Assembly: GCF_000308215.1 (NCBI RefSeq)
Contig: NZ_CAJE01000017.1
Span: 34,673-98,672 of the forward strand
Direction: 5' to 3'
Origin: Methanomassiliicoccus luminyensis B10
GTDB lineage: Archaea; Thermoplasmatota; Thermoplasmata; Methanomassiliicoccales; Methanomassiliicoccaceae
Length of the DNA: 64,000 nucleotides
The notes below the pieces were generated by a model, which had not been told where the DNA came from, ran no database searches, and worked only from the letters and a program-made list of their open reading frames with translations. This document shows, piece by piece, positions 54,643 through 63,094 of this stretch (positions are counted from its first letter, which is position 1; every line of letters starts with the position of its first letter). The position numbers and the translations under genes were made by a program.

Positions 54643-55155
54643 TCACTGCTCGCCCTGGGCCTTTTTCTCCATCCACTTCTTGATGGCGGTCTTGCTCGAC
54701 CCCTCGATCCCGAAGTATTCGGAGAACCGCTTGGTGGTGGAGAGCTGCAGCGTCTGCCCCTTCTTCCTTGCCGTCACCAGGCCGAGCTTGGAAAGCTCCC
54801 TGACGTCCTCGTAGACCCGGCCGCCCAGCGTCCTGGCGAGGTCGCTCTGCAGCACTGGCTGATGGTACGCCACCATGGCGGCAGTGCGGAGCACGTCGTC
54901 CGGCACCTCCTGGGGGGAGAACTGCCGCCCGAACGGCCGGTACGCCTCCCTCACTACCAGGGAGTACCCGGTGCCCGTCTTCGCCACTTCGATGGCCGAG
55001 CCCCTCTCGTCGTACTCCTTCTGCAGCTGCTTGATGGCCTTCCGGACCACCGTCCCGTCCATCTGCGCCTGGAGCTCTATGTCCGATACCTTCACCGGCT
55101 GGGACGAGGAGAACAGCACCGCTTCCACGATGCGCACCGGGTCCAGGTCCAGCAA
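54643..55155 (-). CDS. scpB: Segregation and condensation protein B
   Basis: A 170-residue winged-helix dimer protein of the SMC-ScpA-ScpB complex. Two winged-helix domains (about 5-80 and 85-160; AMVAYHQPVLQSDLARTLG is typical). The start TTG at 55155 lies one base after the scpA stop (TGA-G-TTG). It converges on the ThiN-PurM gene. Function: chromosome compaction and segregation. Confidence 0.9.
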   Translation of the reverse strand: MLDLDPVRIVEAVLFSSSQPVKVSDIELQAQMDGTVVRKAIKQLQKEYDERGSAIEVAKTGTGYSLVVREAYRPFGRQFSPQEVPDDVLRTAAMVAYHQPVLQSDLARTLGGRVYEDVRELSKLGLVTARKKGQTLQLSTTKRFSEYFGIEGSSKTAIKKWMEKKAQGEQ

Positions 55156-55156
55156 C

Positions 55157-56056
55157 TCAGATCACCGCGTCCTTGTCCATCCGGGCAGCACGCGGCGTCG
55201 GCACCGGGGGCATGTCCTCCAGCGTGCCGATGCTCCAGTCCATCCTGACCTCGAGGCATATCGTCCCGTCCGGCACGTCGTCCTGCCATACCGATATCTT
55301 GCCGGCGCGGGCCAGGAACAGCAGGGCCATGAACACGGTCACTAGGTCCTCGCGGCCCCCGTTCCAGATATCATCCAGCGTGACCGCGCCGGAGCCGCAC
55401 CTCATGATCCTCTGCCACACGTCCTCCACGTCCCTCTCCATGTCGTCGTTGTGGGCCTTGGTGTCGAAGGCGGCGATCTTGACCTTGTTCACTTCCCTGA
55501 GCTTCTCCCGGATGAGGCTTTCCTGCTCCTCGCGGCGGGCGTCCTCGAACGCGTCGAGCAGCTCCAGCAGCGTGACGGGCCTGGTGCCGTGGCGGCGCAC
55601 CACTTCCGAGAGGGACACCTCATCAGGCATGCACAGCCTGGCCCGGGGCTCCTCGTCGGTGAGCCAGTCTATCTCGTCGGTGAAGTCCAGCTCGGGCTGG
55701 CGGTCCTCGGTGCCCAGGAGCACTTTCTCGCTCTGCATGCGCAAGATGGACCAGGCCATCAGCATGAGCTTGCCGGCGATGACGAAGTTGACCTCCTGGT
55801 CCCGGACCTTCTCGGTGTACAGCTGGGTGAACTGCATCAGGTCGATGTCCCAGGGGTCCAGGTTGTTGTTGAGGACCAGCTCGAACACCGTCTCGATGGA
55901 GCGGTCCAGGGGGTCCTTGGGCGCTATGGCCGCAGTGCTCTCCCGCAGCACGTTCAGATAGTGGTCTATCTTCTCCGCATCGTCGGCCTCGTCGATCATG
56001 GCCTTGTGGAACATTAGGTGCTGCAGCACCCCTTCCGCCCCTGTGCATCCCATCAT
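55157..56056 (-). CDS. scpA: Segregation and condensation protein A (kleisin)
   Basis: Kleisin of 299 residues bridging the SMC heads. The N-terminal helical region includes FELVLNNNLDPWDIDLMQFTQ, the typical ScpA core, and the C-terminal winged helix includes VTVFMALLFLARAGKISVWQ. ATG 56056 (second ATG at 56053) overlaps the smc stop. Middle gene of smc-scpA-scpB. Confidence 0.92.
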   Translation of the reverse strand: MMGCTGAEGVLQHLMFHKAMIDEADDAEKIDHYLNVLRESTAAIAPKDPLDRSIETVFELVLNNNLDPWDIDLMQFTQLYTEKVRDQEVNFVIAGKLMLMAWSILRMQSEKVLLGTEDRQPELDFTDEIDWLTDEEPRARLCMPDEVSLSEVVRRHGTRPVTLLELLDAFEDARREEQESLIREKLREVNKVKIAAFDTKAHNDDMERDVEDVWQRIMRCGSGAVTLDDIWNGGREDLVTVFMALLFLARAGKISVWQDDVPDGTICLEVRMDWSIGTLEDMPPVPTPRAARMDKDAVI

Positions 56057-59000
56057 GGTGTTTCCCCATCCATCTTCTCTTCGGGTATCTTGAACTCGTC
56101 CTGGAAGTCCTTTACGTCGGAGATGTTCGGCCGCACTATGACGTGCGATATCCCCCCGTCCTGCTTGGTGACGCCGATAATGTGATCGGCCTTGGTGAGA
56201 GTGATCTTCCTCAGCGATATCTGCACGAACTGGGCGGTCTTGGAGGATTTCTGGACCCTCTTGGCCACCATGTCCGCGTTGATGCCGTCCAGGAACATGT
56301 CCACCTCGTCGAGGAGGTAGAACGGGGACGGCTGGTACTCCTGGATGGCGAATATGAACGCCAGGGCGGTGAGCGACTTCTCGCCCCCGCTCAGCGCTTC
56401 CAGTCTGAGCACCTTCCCCTGCTTCGGCTTGGCCCTGATCACCAGTCCGCCCTCGAAGGGCTGCTCTGGATTCTCGAGTATCAGCGAGGCTTCCCCTCCC
56501 TGGGAAAGCTCGGCGTAGGCGCGCTTGAAGTTGGTGTTCACCGCATCGTACACCTTGAGCAGGGAGACCTTCTTCTTCTCGTTCAGGTCCCCCTCCAGCT
56601 TAACCAGGTCCCGGTGCTGCGCTTCGAGCCTCTTGACCTCTGACGCCAGCTCGTCGTGGCGCTTCTGCTTCTCGCCGTAGTCATCCACTGCCTTGAGGTT
56701 AACCGGCCCCATGGAGTTGATGGCGCTCTCGCACTGCCGGATGGTGTCCTTGAGCGCCTCCATCGACGGCGTGGGCATGGCGATGGGGACGCTGTACTGC
56801 TTCAGCTCCTCATCCAGCTCCCTGATCTTCTCCTGGCACTGGCTGATGCGGGTGGTGAGGCCGACGATGACCCCGGTGGTCGTTTCCACCTTGTTGGAGA
56901 TCCCGTCCCTCTCCGACTCCAGGCCGGTCTTCTCGCGGAACAGGGACTCCTTCTTCTTCCGGAGCTCGTTCATCTCCTGGCCCATGGAGTCCTCTATCTT
57001 CCGGAGGGCCGCCAGCTCCGTGCGCGCCCTGACCCCCGTGGCGGCCGACTCCTCGGCGTCCTTCTTGACCTTGGCGATCTTCTCCGTGACGGCTTTCTCG
57101 TCCCCGGCCAGGTCGTCCACCCTCCGCTGGGTGAGCTTGACCTTGGCGTCCAGGGTCTCCTTGGCCGAGCGAAGGTCCGCCACTACGTTGGTCAGCTCGG
57201 ACACCTCGCCCTGCAGGGCCTTGAGCCGGGCGGACATCTCCTTGGGGGCGAGCTGCTCCATCCTCTCGCGGGCCTCGTCCCTCCTCTTCCGCCTGGACTC
57301 CAGCTCGCCGGCCGCCGACGCCATGCTGGCCTCCAGGTCGGCCGCCGCCTTCTCCGCCTGGGCCATCTCGGCCTGCTTCTTGGCCTTCTCCTCCTTCACC
57401 TGGGAGAGCCGGCCCTTCAGCTGGTCCCGCTGCCCCTCCAGGGTCTTGAGGGTGATGGTCGTTGCGCCGCCGGTCCCGGACAGCTCGCGCATCCTTGTCT
57501 CAATGGTGAGGAGGTCCGCGCGCACCTGCCTTAGGTCGGCGAAGGCCTGCTCCGAGGCGCGTATGGCCTGGTCGAGCTTGGCCGACACTTCTTCCAGCCG
57601 GCCCTTGGAGGCGGCCCCGAACTTCAGGGCGCTTGATTCCACGTTGCCGCCGACCATCGCGCCGGACGCTTCCAGAAGCTCTCCTCCGGCCGTGACCAGC
57701 CGAACGCCGCCCATGAGCTTCCTGGCCTGATCGAGGGTGTCGACCACGACGGTGTCGCCGAGCACGTACCAGAACGCCGCGCGGTACCTCTCGTCGAACT
57801 TCACCAGGTCGATGGCGAAGCCCACCGCGTCCTTGGCCGCCATGATCGCCTTGCCCCTCGGTCGGCCGTCCAGCATCTTGGTCAGCGGGAGGAGGGTGGC
57901 CCGGCCCATGCCGTTCCTCTTGAGGTACTGGATGCACTGCGAGGCCACCTCGTCGTCGTCGACGATGATGGCCTGCATCCTGTTCCCGGCAGCGATGTTG
58001 AGGGCCGTCTGATATCGGGGGTCCACCTCGGCCAGCTCGGCGATGGTGCCGTGAATGCCCTTGATCATGCGGCCGTCGCGGGCCTCCAGTATCCCCCGGA
58101 CCGCCCGATTGTACCCCCGGGCGACCTCGCCGGCCGCCTCCTCCTCGGCCTTCAGCCTGGAATGCTCGCGGGTGAGGGACTTTATGGCCTGGTCCAGCTC
58201 GTCCGCTTCCCGGGTGAGCTTTCCCTCGGCGCTCTTCTTCTGCAGGAACTGCTCCTGAAGTTCCTTGAGTTCCTTGCCGGAGCCCTTGTCGCGGTCCTTG
58301 ATCTCCTTGATCTTCCATTCCGCGTCGCTGACCCCGAACTCGATGGACTTCAGGTCCTCATCGAAAGCGGAGAGCTCCGAACCGAGCCTCTCCATCCGGC
58401 CCTCCAGGCGCTCCTTCTCCATGACCAGCTTGTTGGAGGCATCCTCCCTTTCCCGGACGTCCTTCTCCTGCTGGGCGATGCTCTTCTCCAGGTCCGCGAG
58501 CTCCACGTCGGTGGCGCTGATCTTCTGGTGGACCTCGCCGAGGTCCTTCCTCTTGCCCTCCAGAGCTCTCGAGCTGGAGCCCAGGAGCTCGGACTTGGCG
58601 CTCAGCTCCGACGCGAGGCCGGCCACTTCCGCCGCGGTCGCCTCCCTCTCTTCCTTCAGCGCTACAAGCTCTTCCTCGAGCTCAGCGGCGGACTGCGCCG
58701 CCTGGGCCGCCTTGTCCTCGGCCTTGGCCACCTGGACCCTGAGGGCATCGATCTTCTCGCGAAGCTCCTTGAACTCCTTCCCCCCGCGGGCCTCCAGGTC
58801 CTTGTCGGCCTGGACCATCCGGGCGTCGAGGTCCCTCACATTATCGATTATCTCCAGCTTCCGGGACTTCAGCCTCTCGATGTCCGCCTCGAAGCCCTGT
58901 ATCTGCTTCTGGAGGCTGACGATCTCGACCTCGGTGCTCTCCTTGCGCCGGAAGGCCATCTGCGCCTTGGACTGGATGAGCATCTCCTTCATGCGGATGT

Positions 59001-59658
59001 AGGTGAGGGCGACCTCCTTCTCCTGTTCCAGCTGATCTATCTGGCGGAGCAGCTCCGACAGGATGATGGATATGCGCTCCATGTTGGCGTCGGTCTCGCA
59101 CCTCTCCGCCTGGGCCTTGCCGATCTCCTCGTCGAACTTGGAGATGCCCGATATGTCGTCCAGGATCCTCCTGCGCTCCAGGTTGGACATCGACACTATC
59201 CGGGTGACGTCGCCCTGCTGGACGAAGTTGTACCCATCCGCGCTGATGCGGGCGTTGGACAGCAGCATGTCGAACTCGCCGAGGGAGGACTTGCGGTCAT
59301 TGACGTAGAAATAGGAGCTGTAGCCGTCCCCCTCGCTGGCCATCTTGACCACCCTGGTCAGGCGGACGGTGTCGTCATCGATGGGGATCATGCGGTCCTT
59401 GTTGTCGAAGACCAGGGACACCTTGCAGTGGTCGGCGGGGCTCTTGTTGCTGCCGCCGTTGAATATGAGGTCGGAGAGCTTCCCGGCGCGTATGGCCCTG
59501 GAGCTCTTGGGCCCGAGCACGAAAAGTATGGAGTCCGAGACGTTGGACTTGCCGGAGCCGTTCGGTCCCGTGACCGCGGTATAGCCTTCCAGCAGGGGCA
59601 CTGTAAGCTTCCTGCCGAACGACTTGAAGTTCTCAAGCTCTATCTGTTTAAGGTACAT
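56053..59658 (-). CDS. smc: Chromosome segregation protein SMC
   Basis: Large ATPase of 1201 residues: N-terminal head with GPNGSGKSNV (31-40), coiled coil, hinge (about 520-640, with NIAAGNRMQAIIVDDDEVAS), second coiled coil and C-terminal head with signature LSGGEKSLTALAF and Walker B YLLDEVDMFLDG. The start at 59658 (MYLKQIELENFKSF) has GGAGG just upstream; an in-frame extension to 59742 is not conserved. The operon start region carries a hairpin and a phased repeat array. Confidence 0.95.
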   Translation of the reverse strand: MYLKQIELENFKSFGRKLTVPLLEGYTAVTGPNGSGKSNVSDSILFVLGPKSSRAIRAGKLSDLIFNGGSNKSPADHCKVSLVFDNKDRMIPIDDDTVRLTRVVKMASEGDGYSSYFYVNDRKSSLGEFDMLLSNARISADGYNFVQQGDVTRIVSMSNLERRRILDDISGISKFDEEIGKAQAERCETDANMERISIILSELLRQIDQLEQEKEVALTYIRMKEMLIQSKAQMAFRRKESTEVEIVSLQKQIQGFEADIERLKSRKLEIIDNVRDLDARMVQADKDLEARGGKEFKELREKIDALRVQVAKAEDKAAQAAQSAAELEEELVALKEEREATAAEVAGLASELSAKSELLGSSSRALEGKRKDLGEVHQKISATDVELADLEKSIAQQEKDVREREDASNKLVMEKERLEGRMERLGSELSAFDEDLKSIEFGVSDAEWKIKEIKDRDKGSGKELKELQEQFLQKKSAEGKLTREADELDQAIKSLTREHSRLKAEEEAAGEVARGYNRAVRGILEARDGRMIKGIHGTIAELAEVDPRYQTALNIAAGNRMQAIIVDDDEVASQCIQYLKRNGMGRATLLPLTKMLDGRPRGKAIMAAKDAVGFAIDLVKFDERYRAAFWYVLGDTVVVDTLDQARKLMGGVRLVTAGGELLEASGAMVGGNVESSALKFGAASKGRLEEVSAKLDQAIRASEQAFADLRQVRADLLTIETRMRELSGTGGATTITLKTLEGQRDQLKGRLSQVKEEKAKKQAEMAQAEKAAADLEASMASAAGELESRRKRRDEARERMEQLAPKEMSARLKALQGEVSELTNVVADLRSAKETLDAKVKLTQRRVDDLAGDEKAVTEKIAKVKKDAEESAATGVRARTELAALRKIEDSMGQEMNELRKKKESLFREKTGLESERDGISNKVETTTGVIVGLTTRISQCQEKIRELDEELKQYSVPIAMPTPSMEALKDTIRQCESAINSMGPVNLKAVDDYGEKQKRHDELASEVKRLEAQHRDLVKLEGDLNEKKKVSLLKVYDAVNTNFKRAYAELSQGGEASLILENPEQPFEGGLVIRAKPKQGKVLRLEALSGGEKSLTALAFIFAIQEYQPSPFYLLDEVDMFLDGINADMVAKRVQKSSKTAQFVQISLRKITLTKADHIIGVTKQDGGISHVIVRPNISDVKDFQDEFKIPEEKMDGETP

Positions 59659-59731
59659 CCAACCTCCGACGCCGGAGGCGAAACCGGGGCCCAGCATCCC
59701 ATGGCCCCTACGATCGCTTCCCATCCCGTGA

Positions 59732-59749
59732 GTCCGACGCATGTCGGAC
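59732..59749 (-). promoter_or_regulatory. Hairpin at the predicted smc transcription start
   Basis: GTCCGAC-GCAT-GTCGGAC is a perfect 7-bp stem with a four-base loop. The smc TATA box (CTATATAAGA, plus-strand reading, 59773-59782) predicts a start near 59750, so the hairpin would form the mRNA 5' end or be a start-site operator. Confidence 0.5.
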
Positions 59750-59812
59750 GTGAGAATGAAATGAAATGATGGCTATATAAGATTTGTCGCAGGTTCTCCG
59801 ATATCCATACTA

Positions 59813-59881
59813 ACGTTCGTCGGTTTTAGGGGCATTTATCCGCACGTTCGTCATATTTTCCGCGCTCTTCGTTAACGTTCG
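59813..59881. repeat. Three ACGTTCG direct repeats with exact 31-bp spacing
   Basis: ACGTTCG begins at 59813, 59844 and 59875; the first two extend to ACGTTCGTC. The interval is 31 bp both times, about three helical turns, and the first copy begins 31 bases past the end of the smc TATA box. This is the layout of a cooperative activator or repressor array acting on smc. Confidence 0.7.
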
Positions 59882-60144
59882 CCCCTGGAAACCGCCCTCG
59901 GCATGCCGTCCGCAGGCAGGCCCGCGAGGCCCCGAGAACCACCAGGACGACGGGAACGTCCAGCGCTCCGCTCCTGAACCGGCCGCCGCGGGGCCGCGGC
60001 ATCGCTCCCTCTGGGCACCTCCCCCCGGCGCCAAGACGGCGCCGCCGCGCGGGCGAGAGGACGACAGCGCAGCGCCCTCGCCCGCCCTGCCCGGTTCGAG
60101 GCCAGGCAAACGTACTTTAACGGATACCCATCAAGGGGTTGGCC
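59882..60144. other. GC-rich spacer with a strong hairpin
   Basis: Very GC-rich non-coding DNA. CGGCGCC-AAGAC-GGCGCCG (60026-60044) is a perfect 7-bp hairpin. No tRNA, SRP or RNase P signature was found. ACTTTAACGG near 60114 may be the TATA element of the next gene. Confidence 0.45.
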
Positions 60145-61014
60145 ATGAGCCGAGCCGCTGACCAGGGCGCGCGCGACCCCTTGAGGGACCTGTGCGTCAT
60201 AATCCCCACCTGGAACTCAGGGAACCGCCTGGAGCGGTCCCTGAGGTCCGTGGAGGACGAACTAAGGCCGGCCCGCATCATCGTGGTGGACCGCGACTCC
60301 CGGGACGGGACCCCCGAGATCGCCCGCCGCCACGGGGCCACGGTCATCCCGGACACCGTCTCCCTGGGCTCCGCTCGGATCAAAGGAGTAGGGGCCAGCG
60401 GCTCAGAATGGGTCTGCTTCGTCGACGACGACGTGGTCATCCCCCCGGGGTTCCGGGAAAGGACCCAGAGGCTCTTGGACGACCGCACCGGCGCGGTCCA
60501 GGGGGCGGTGATATCGGTGCATCAGCCGTACAGGGACATGCTTGTCGACTCCTATGAGGGGAGGTTCAGGGGCGGGGAGGCCTATGACCTCGGGCCGGGG
60601 GACCGGGGCCTTACCTCGGCCACCCTGGTGAGGAGGTCCCTCATCGAGGACCTGGACCTCGAGGACATAGACACCTGGGAGGACTGGCTGATGACCCAGA
60701 AGGTCCTGGACAGCGGGCACCGCTGGATAGTAGCGCGCCTGTACGTCGATCACTTCCACGAGCTCGAGGACCTCCCCAGGAAGGAGGGCCGCAACGCCGC
60801 GGGGATATTGAACCTCGGCCGCACCGGGAGGATGCCCGCGCGCAGGGCCCTGTGGTGGTACGCCCACGCCGCCCTGCGAGGGCCGCGCAACGCGTTCTGG
60901 GTGACCGCGAGGTCGAGGGACCCGCGCCATTTCCTCCATTTCAGCCGTCAGACCCTCAGCGTACTGCTGGCGCCCTTCTACATGCTGGGAGAGGCGTCCC
61001 GTTCCCGGGCGTGA
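60145..61014 (+). CDS. Family 2 glycosyltransferase
   Basis: GT-A glycosyltransferase of 289 residues. Starts IIPTWNSGNRLERSL, with the nucleotide-sugar DxD in CFVDDDVVIPP (94-96). It has no obvious long membrane segments except a possible C-terminal one. The ATG at 60145 is preferred over TTG 60139. It faces the minus-strand sugar genes and probably adds a sugar to a surface glycan or lipid. Confidence 0.8.
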   Translation: MSRAADQGARDPLRDLCVIIPTWNSGNRLERSLRSVEDELRPARIIVVDRDSRDGTPEIARRHGATVIPDTVSLGSARIKGVGASGSEWVCFVDDDVVIPPGFRERTQRLLDDRTGAVQGAVISVHQPYRDMLVDSYEGRFRGGEAYDLGPGDRGLTSATLVRRSLIEDLDLEDIDTWEDWLMTQKVLDSGHRWIVARLYVDHFHELEDLPRKEGRNAAGILNLGRTGRMPARRALWWYAHAALRGPRNAFWVTARSRDPRHFLHFSRQTLSVLLAPFYMLGEASRSRA

Positions 61015-61021
61015 AGCTCGC

Positions 61022-62128
61022 TCAGGATAGCGCTTCTCGATACGCATCCAGCAGCCGCGCGCCCATTGCGTTCCAGTTGTACTCCCTCTCCGCGGAGGCC
61101 CGGCCGGCCCTGGCCCAATCCTGCCGCTTCGCCGGGTCGCGGAACCGCTCGATGGCCTGGCGGAACCCTTCCTCGCTCCACTCGATGGCCAGCCCACAGC
61201 CCGTCTTCTCCACCAGGTCGCTGCTGGTGGTGCCCTTGGTGGTGAGCACGGGCACGCCCACGGCCATGGCCTCGTAGATCTTGGTCGGGGAATTGCCCAC
61301 GTAGTTCTTGTTGGAGGGATCTAGAAGGCACACCACCACGTCGCTGGCCGCCATTTCCCTAAGCATCGCGGGGTGCTGCAGGAATCCCAGGAACTGGACC
61401 TTCCGGCCGTCCGCGCGCTTCCGGACCTCCCCCTCCAGGCGCCCCCATCCCGCTACCTTGTACGTAACGTCGTTCATGGGCCCGCACGCGTCGATCGACT
61501 CGATGATGTACCTCATGGGCTCCAGCGTCCCGACGTAGATGAGGCCGAGTTCGCGGCCCTTGAACTCCGGCGGGGGGATGTCCTTCGGAAGGTCGATGCA
61601 GTTCTCCACCAGGATGACGCCGTTGCGGGCGTTCTTCCTCATGTGAGAGGCATGGACCTCGCTGACGGTGATCACCACGTCCGCCTTCCCGGTGAACACG
61701 CCCTCCACGCGCTCGACCGCATTGGCGATCCATTCCGGCAGATCGACCGAGATCATCTGCGCGTAGTTCTCGTGCGCGTCGAAGACCAGGGGGACCCGCT
61801 TGAACCAGGCGATGACCGCTCCGAGGACCAGGGTGTCGAAGTCGTGGCAATGCACGATGTCCGCACCATCGCGGAGGGCGCGGAGCAGGGCGCGGAGGAA
61901 GAACAGCGGATAGAAGAGCGCCAACGATAGCATGGACCCTACCCGGCCGGTCCTGACCCGCTCGATCTTCGCTCCCTTGTGCTCACCATGGTCGGGGTAG
62001 GCGTTCTCCCGGTCCCACGCCAGCACGGTTACGTCGTACCCGTTCGAGGCCAGCAGCTCCGCCTCCTTGGCCACCCGGGGGTCCGGCCGGAACCCGTTGG
62101 TGAGGAGCATCAGGACCCGCTTGCCCAA
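61022..62128 (-). CDS. Family 4 glycosyltransferase
   Basis: GT-B glycosyltransferase of 368 residues (MGKRVLMLLTNGFRPDPRVAKEAE). Features include a central HCHDFDTLVLG, and donor-site residues around NSPTKIYEAMAVGVPVLTT with the ExE-type pair. It lies nine bases after the oxidoreductase gene, so it is part of the DegT-oxidoreductase-GT operon. Acceptor unknown. Confidence 0.85.
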   Translation of the reverse strand: MGKRVLMLLTNGFRPDPRVAKEAELLASNGYDVTVLAWDRENAYPDHGEHKGAKIERVRTGRVGSMLSLALFYPLFFLRALLRALRDGADIVHCHDFDTLVLGAVIAWFKRVPLVFDAHENYAQMISVDLPEWIANAVERVEGVFTGKADVVITVSEVHASHMRKNARNGVILVENCIDLPKDIPPPEFKGRELGLIYVGTLEPMRYIIESIDACGPMNDVTYKVAGWGRLEGEVRKRADGRKVQFLGFLQHPAMLREMAASDVVVCLLDPSNKNYVGNSPTKIYEAMAVGVPVLTTKGTTSSDLVEKTGCGLAIEWSEEGFRQAIERFRDPAKRQDWARAGRASAEREYNWNAMGARLLDAYREALS

Positions 62129-62137
62129 CGCCGCACC

Positions 62138-63094
62138 TCAGGAGGACAGCTCTTCGGCCCTTCCACTGGCCAGGGACCTCTTGGCCGCCTCGATCATCTC
62201 CACCGTGCGCACCCCGATGGGGCCGGAGTTCCTCGTTTCCGTCAGGGGATCGCCGATGGATTGCAGGAAGTGCAGGAGCTCCGTCTGGATGGTGTTGTTG
62301 CGCTCTATACCCAGCTTGTAGGTGTAGCCGGACTCGTACACCGTCACTTCCTGGCTCACCGCGTCGATGACCGCGGAGCGGCCCTCGCCTGTTATCTCCA
62401 CCTGCCGTACCTTCCGGGGCGACAGCCAGGATAGGGTTGTGTGCGCCAGCGCGCCTGAGGGCATCTCCGCCACGATGTAGGCGGCCTCCACCCCCTCCTT
62501 GCGGCGGTAGGCCTGGCCGGCGGCGCTTATCTTGACGGGCCAGGCGTCGAAGAGATAGTTGGTGATGTCGAATGTATGGGGAGCCAGGTCCACGATGACG
62601 TCCCGGTCCGGGTAGGCCGGCTCGAGGTTGGTCCAGGTGAGGTTCATCATGAACATCCGACCGAAGAAGTTCTGCTTGGCCAGGCGGCGCACCTCGTTCA
62701 GGGCGTTGTTGAAGCGGTAGATGTGGCCGACCGACAGCGTCAGGTTATTCTTCTCGGCCAGCTCCACCAGCTGCCTGCCCTCTCCGGAATCGAGGGCCAG
62801 GGGCTTCTCTACCAGGACATGCTTCCCCGCCTCCAGGGCCTCCTTGGCGGCCTGGAAGTGCAGGCTGTTGGGGAGGCACACGTTCAGAGCCACGATCTCA
62901 GGGTCCTTGAGCACCTCGCGATAGTCGTGGTGCAGCTCCTTGACCCCATATCGGTCGCGGCAGAACTCCAGGTTCTTGTCCAGCTGATCGGACACGGCCT
63001 TGACGTTCACGCCGGGAATATTGCGGTACTCGTCCACGATCTTCTTGCCCCAATACCCGACCCCGAGCACCGCCACGTCGAAACGCCGCCTCAT
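62138..63094 (-). CDS. Gfo/Idh/MocA oxidoreductase
   Basis: NAD(P)-dependent sugar oxidoreductase of 318 residues. N-terminal Rossmann motif AVLGVGYWGKKIV, then VEKPLAL (family EKP motif, ~100) and a C-terminal alpha/beta domain. It is likely a nucleotide-sugar dehydrogenase for a 3-keto or similar sugar. Start 63094 overlaps the DegT gene stop (ATGA). Confidence 0.85.
   Translation of the reverse strand: MRRRFDVAVLGVGYWGKKIVDEYRNIPGVNVKAVSDQLDKNLEFCRDRYGVKELHHDYREVLKDPEIVALNVCLPNSLHFQAAKEALEAGKHVLVEKPLALDSGEGRQLVELAEKNNLTLSVGHIYRFNNALNEVRRLAKQNFFGRMFMMNLTWTNLEPAYPDRDVIVDLAPHTFDITNYLFDAWPVKISAAGQAYRRKEGVEAAYIVAEMPSGALAHTTLSWLSPRKVRQVEITGEGRSAVIDAVSQEVTVYESGYTYKLGIERNNTIQTELLHFLQSIGDPLTETRNSGPIGVRTVEMIEAAKRSLASGRAEELSS

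Noticed and set aside
59810..60109. 99-codon minus-strand frame in the GC-rich spacer
   Set aside because: Low-complexity Gly/Ala/Arg translation and overlap with the repeat array.
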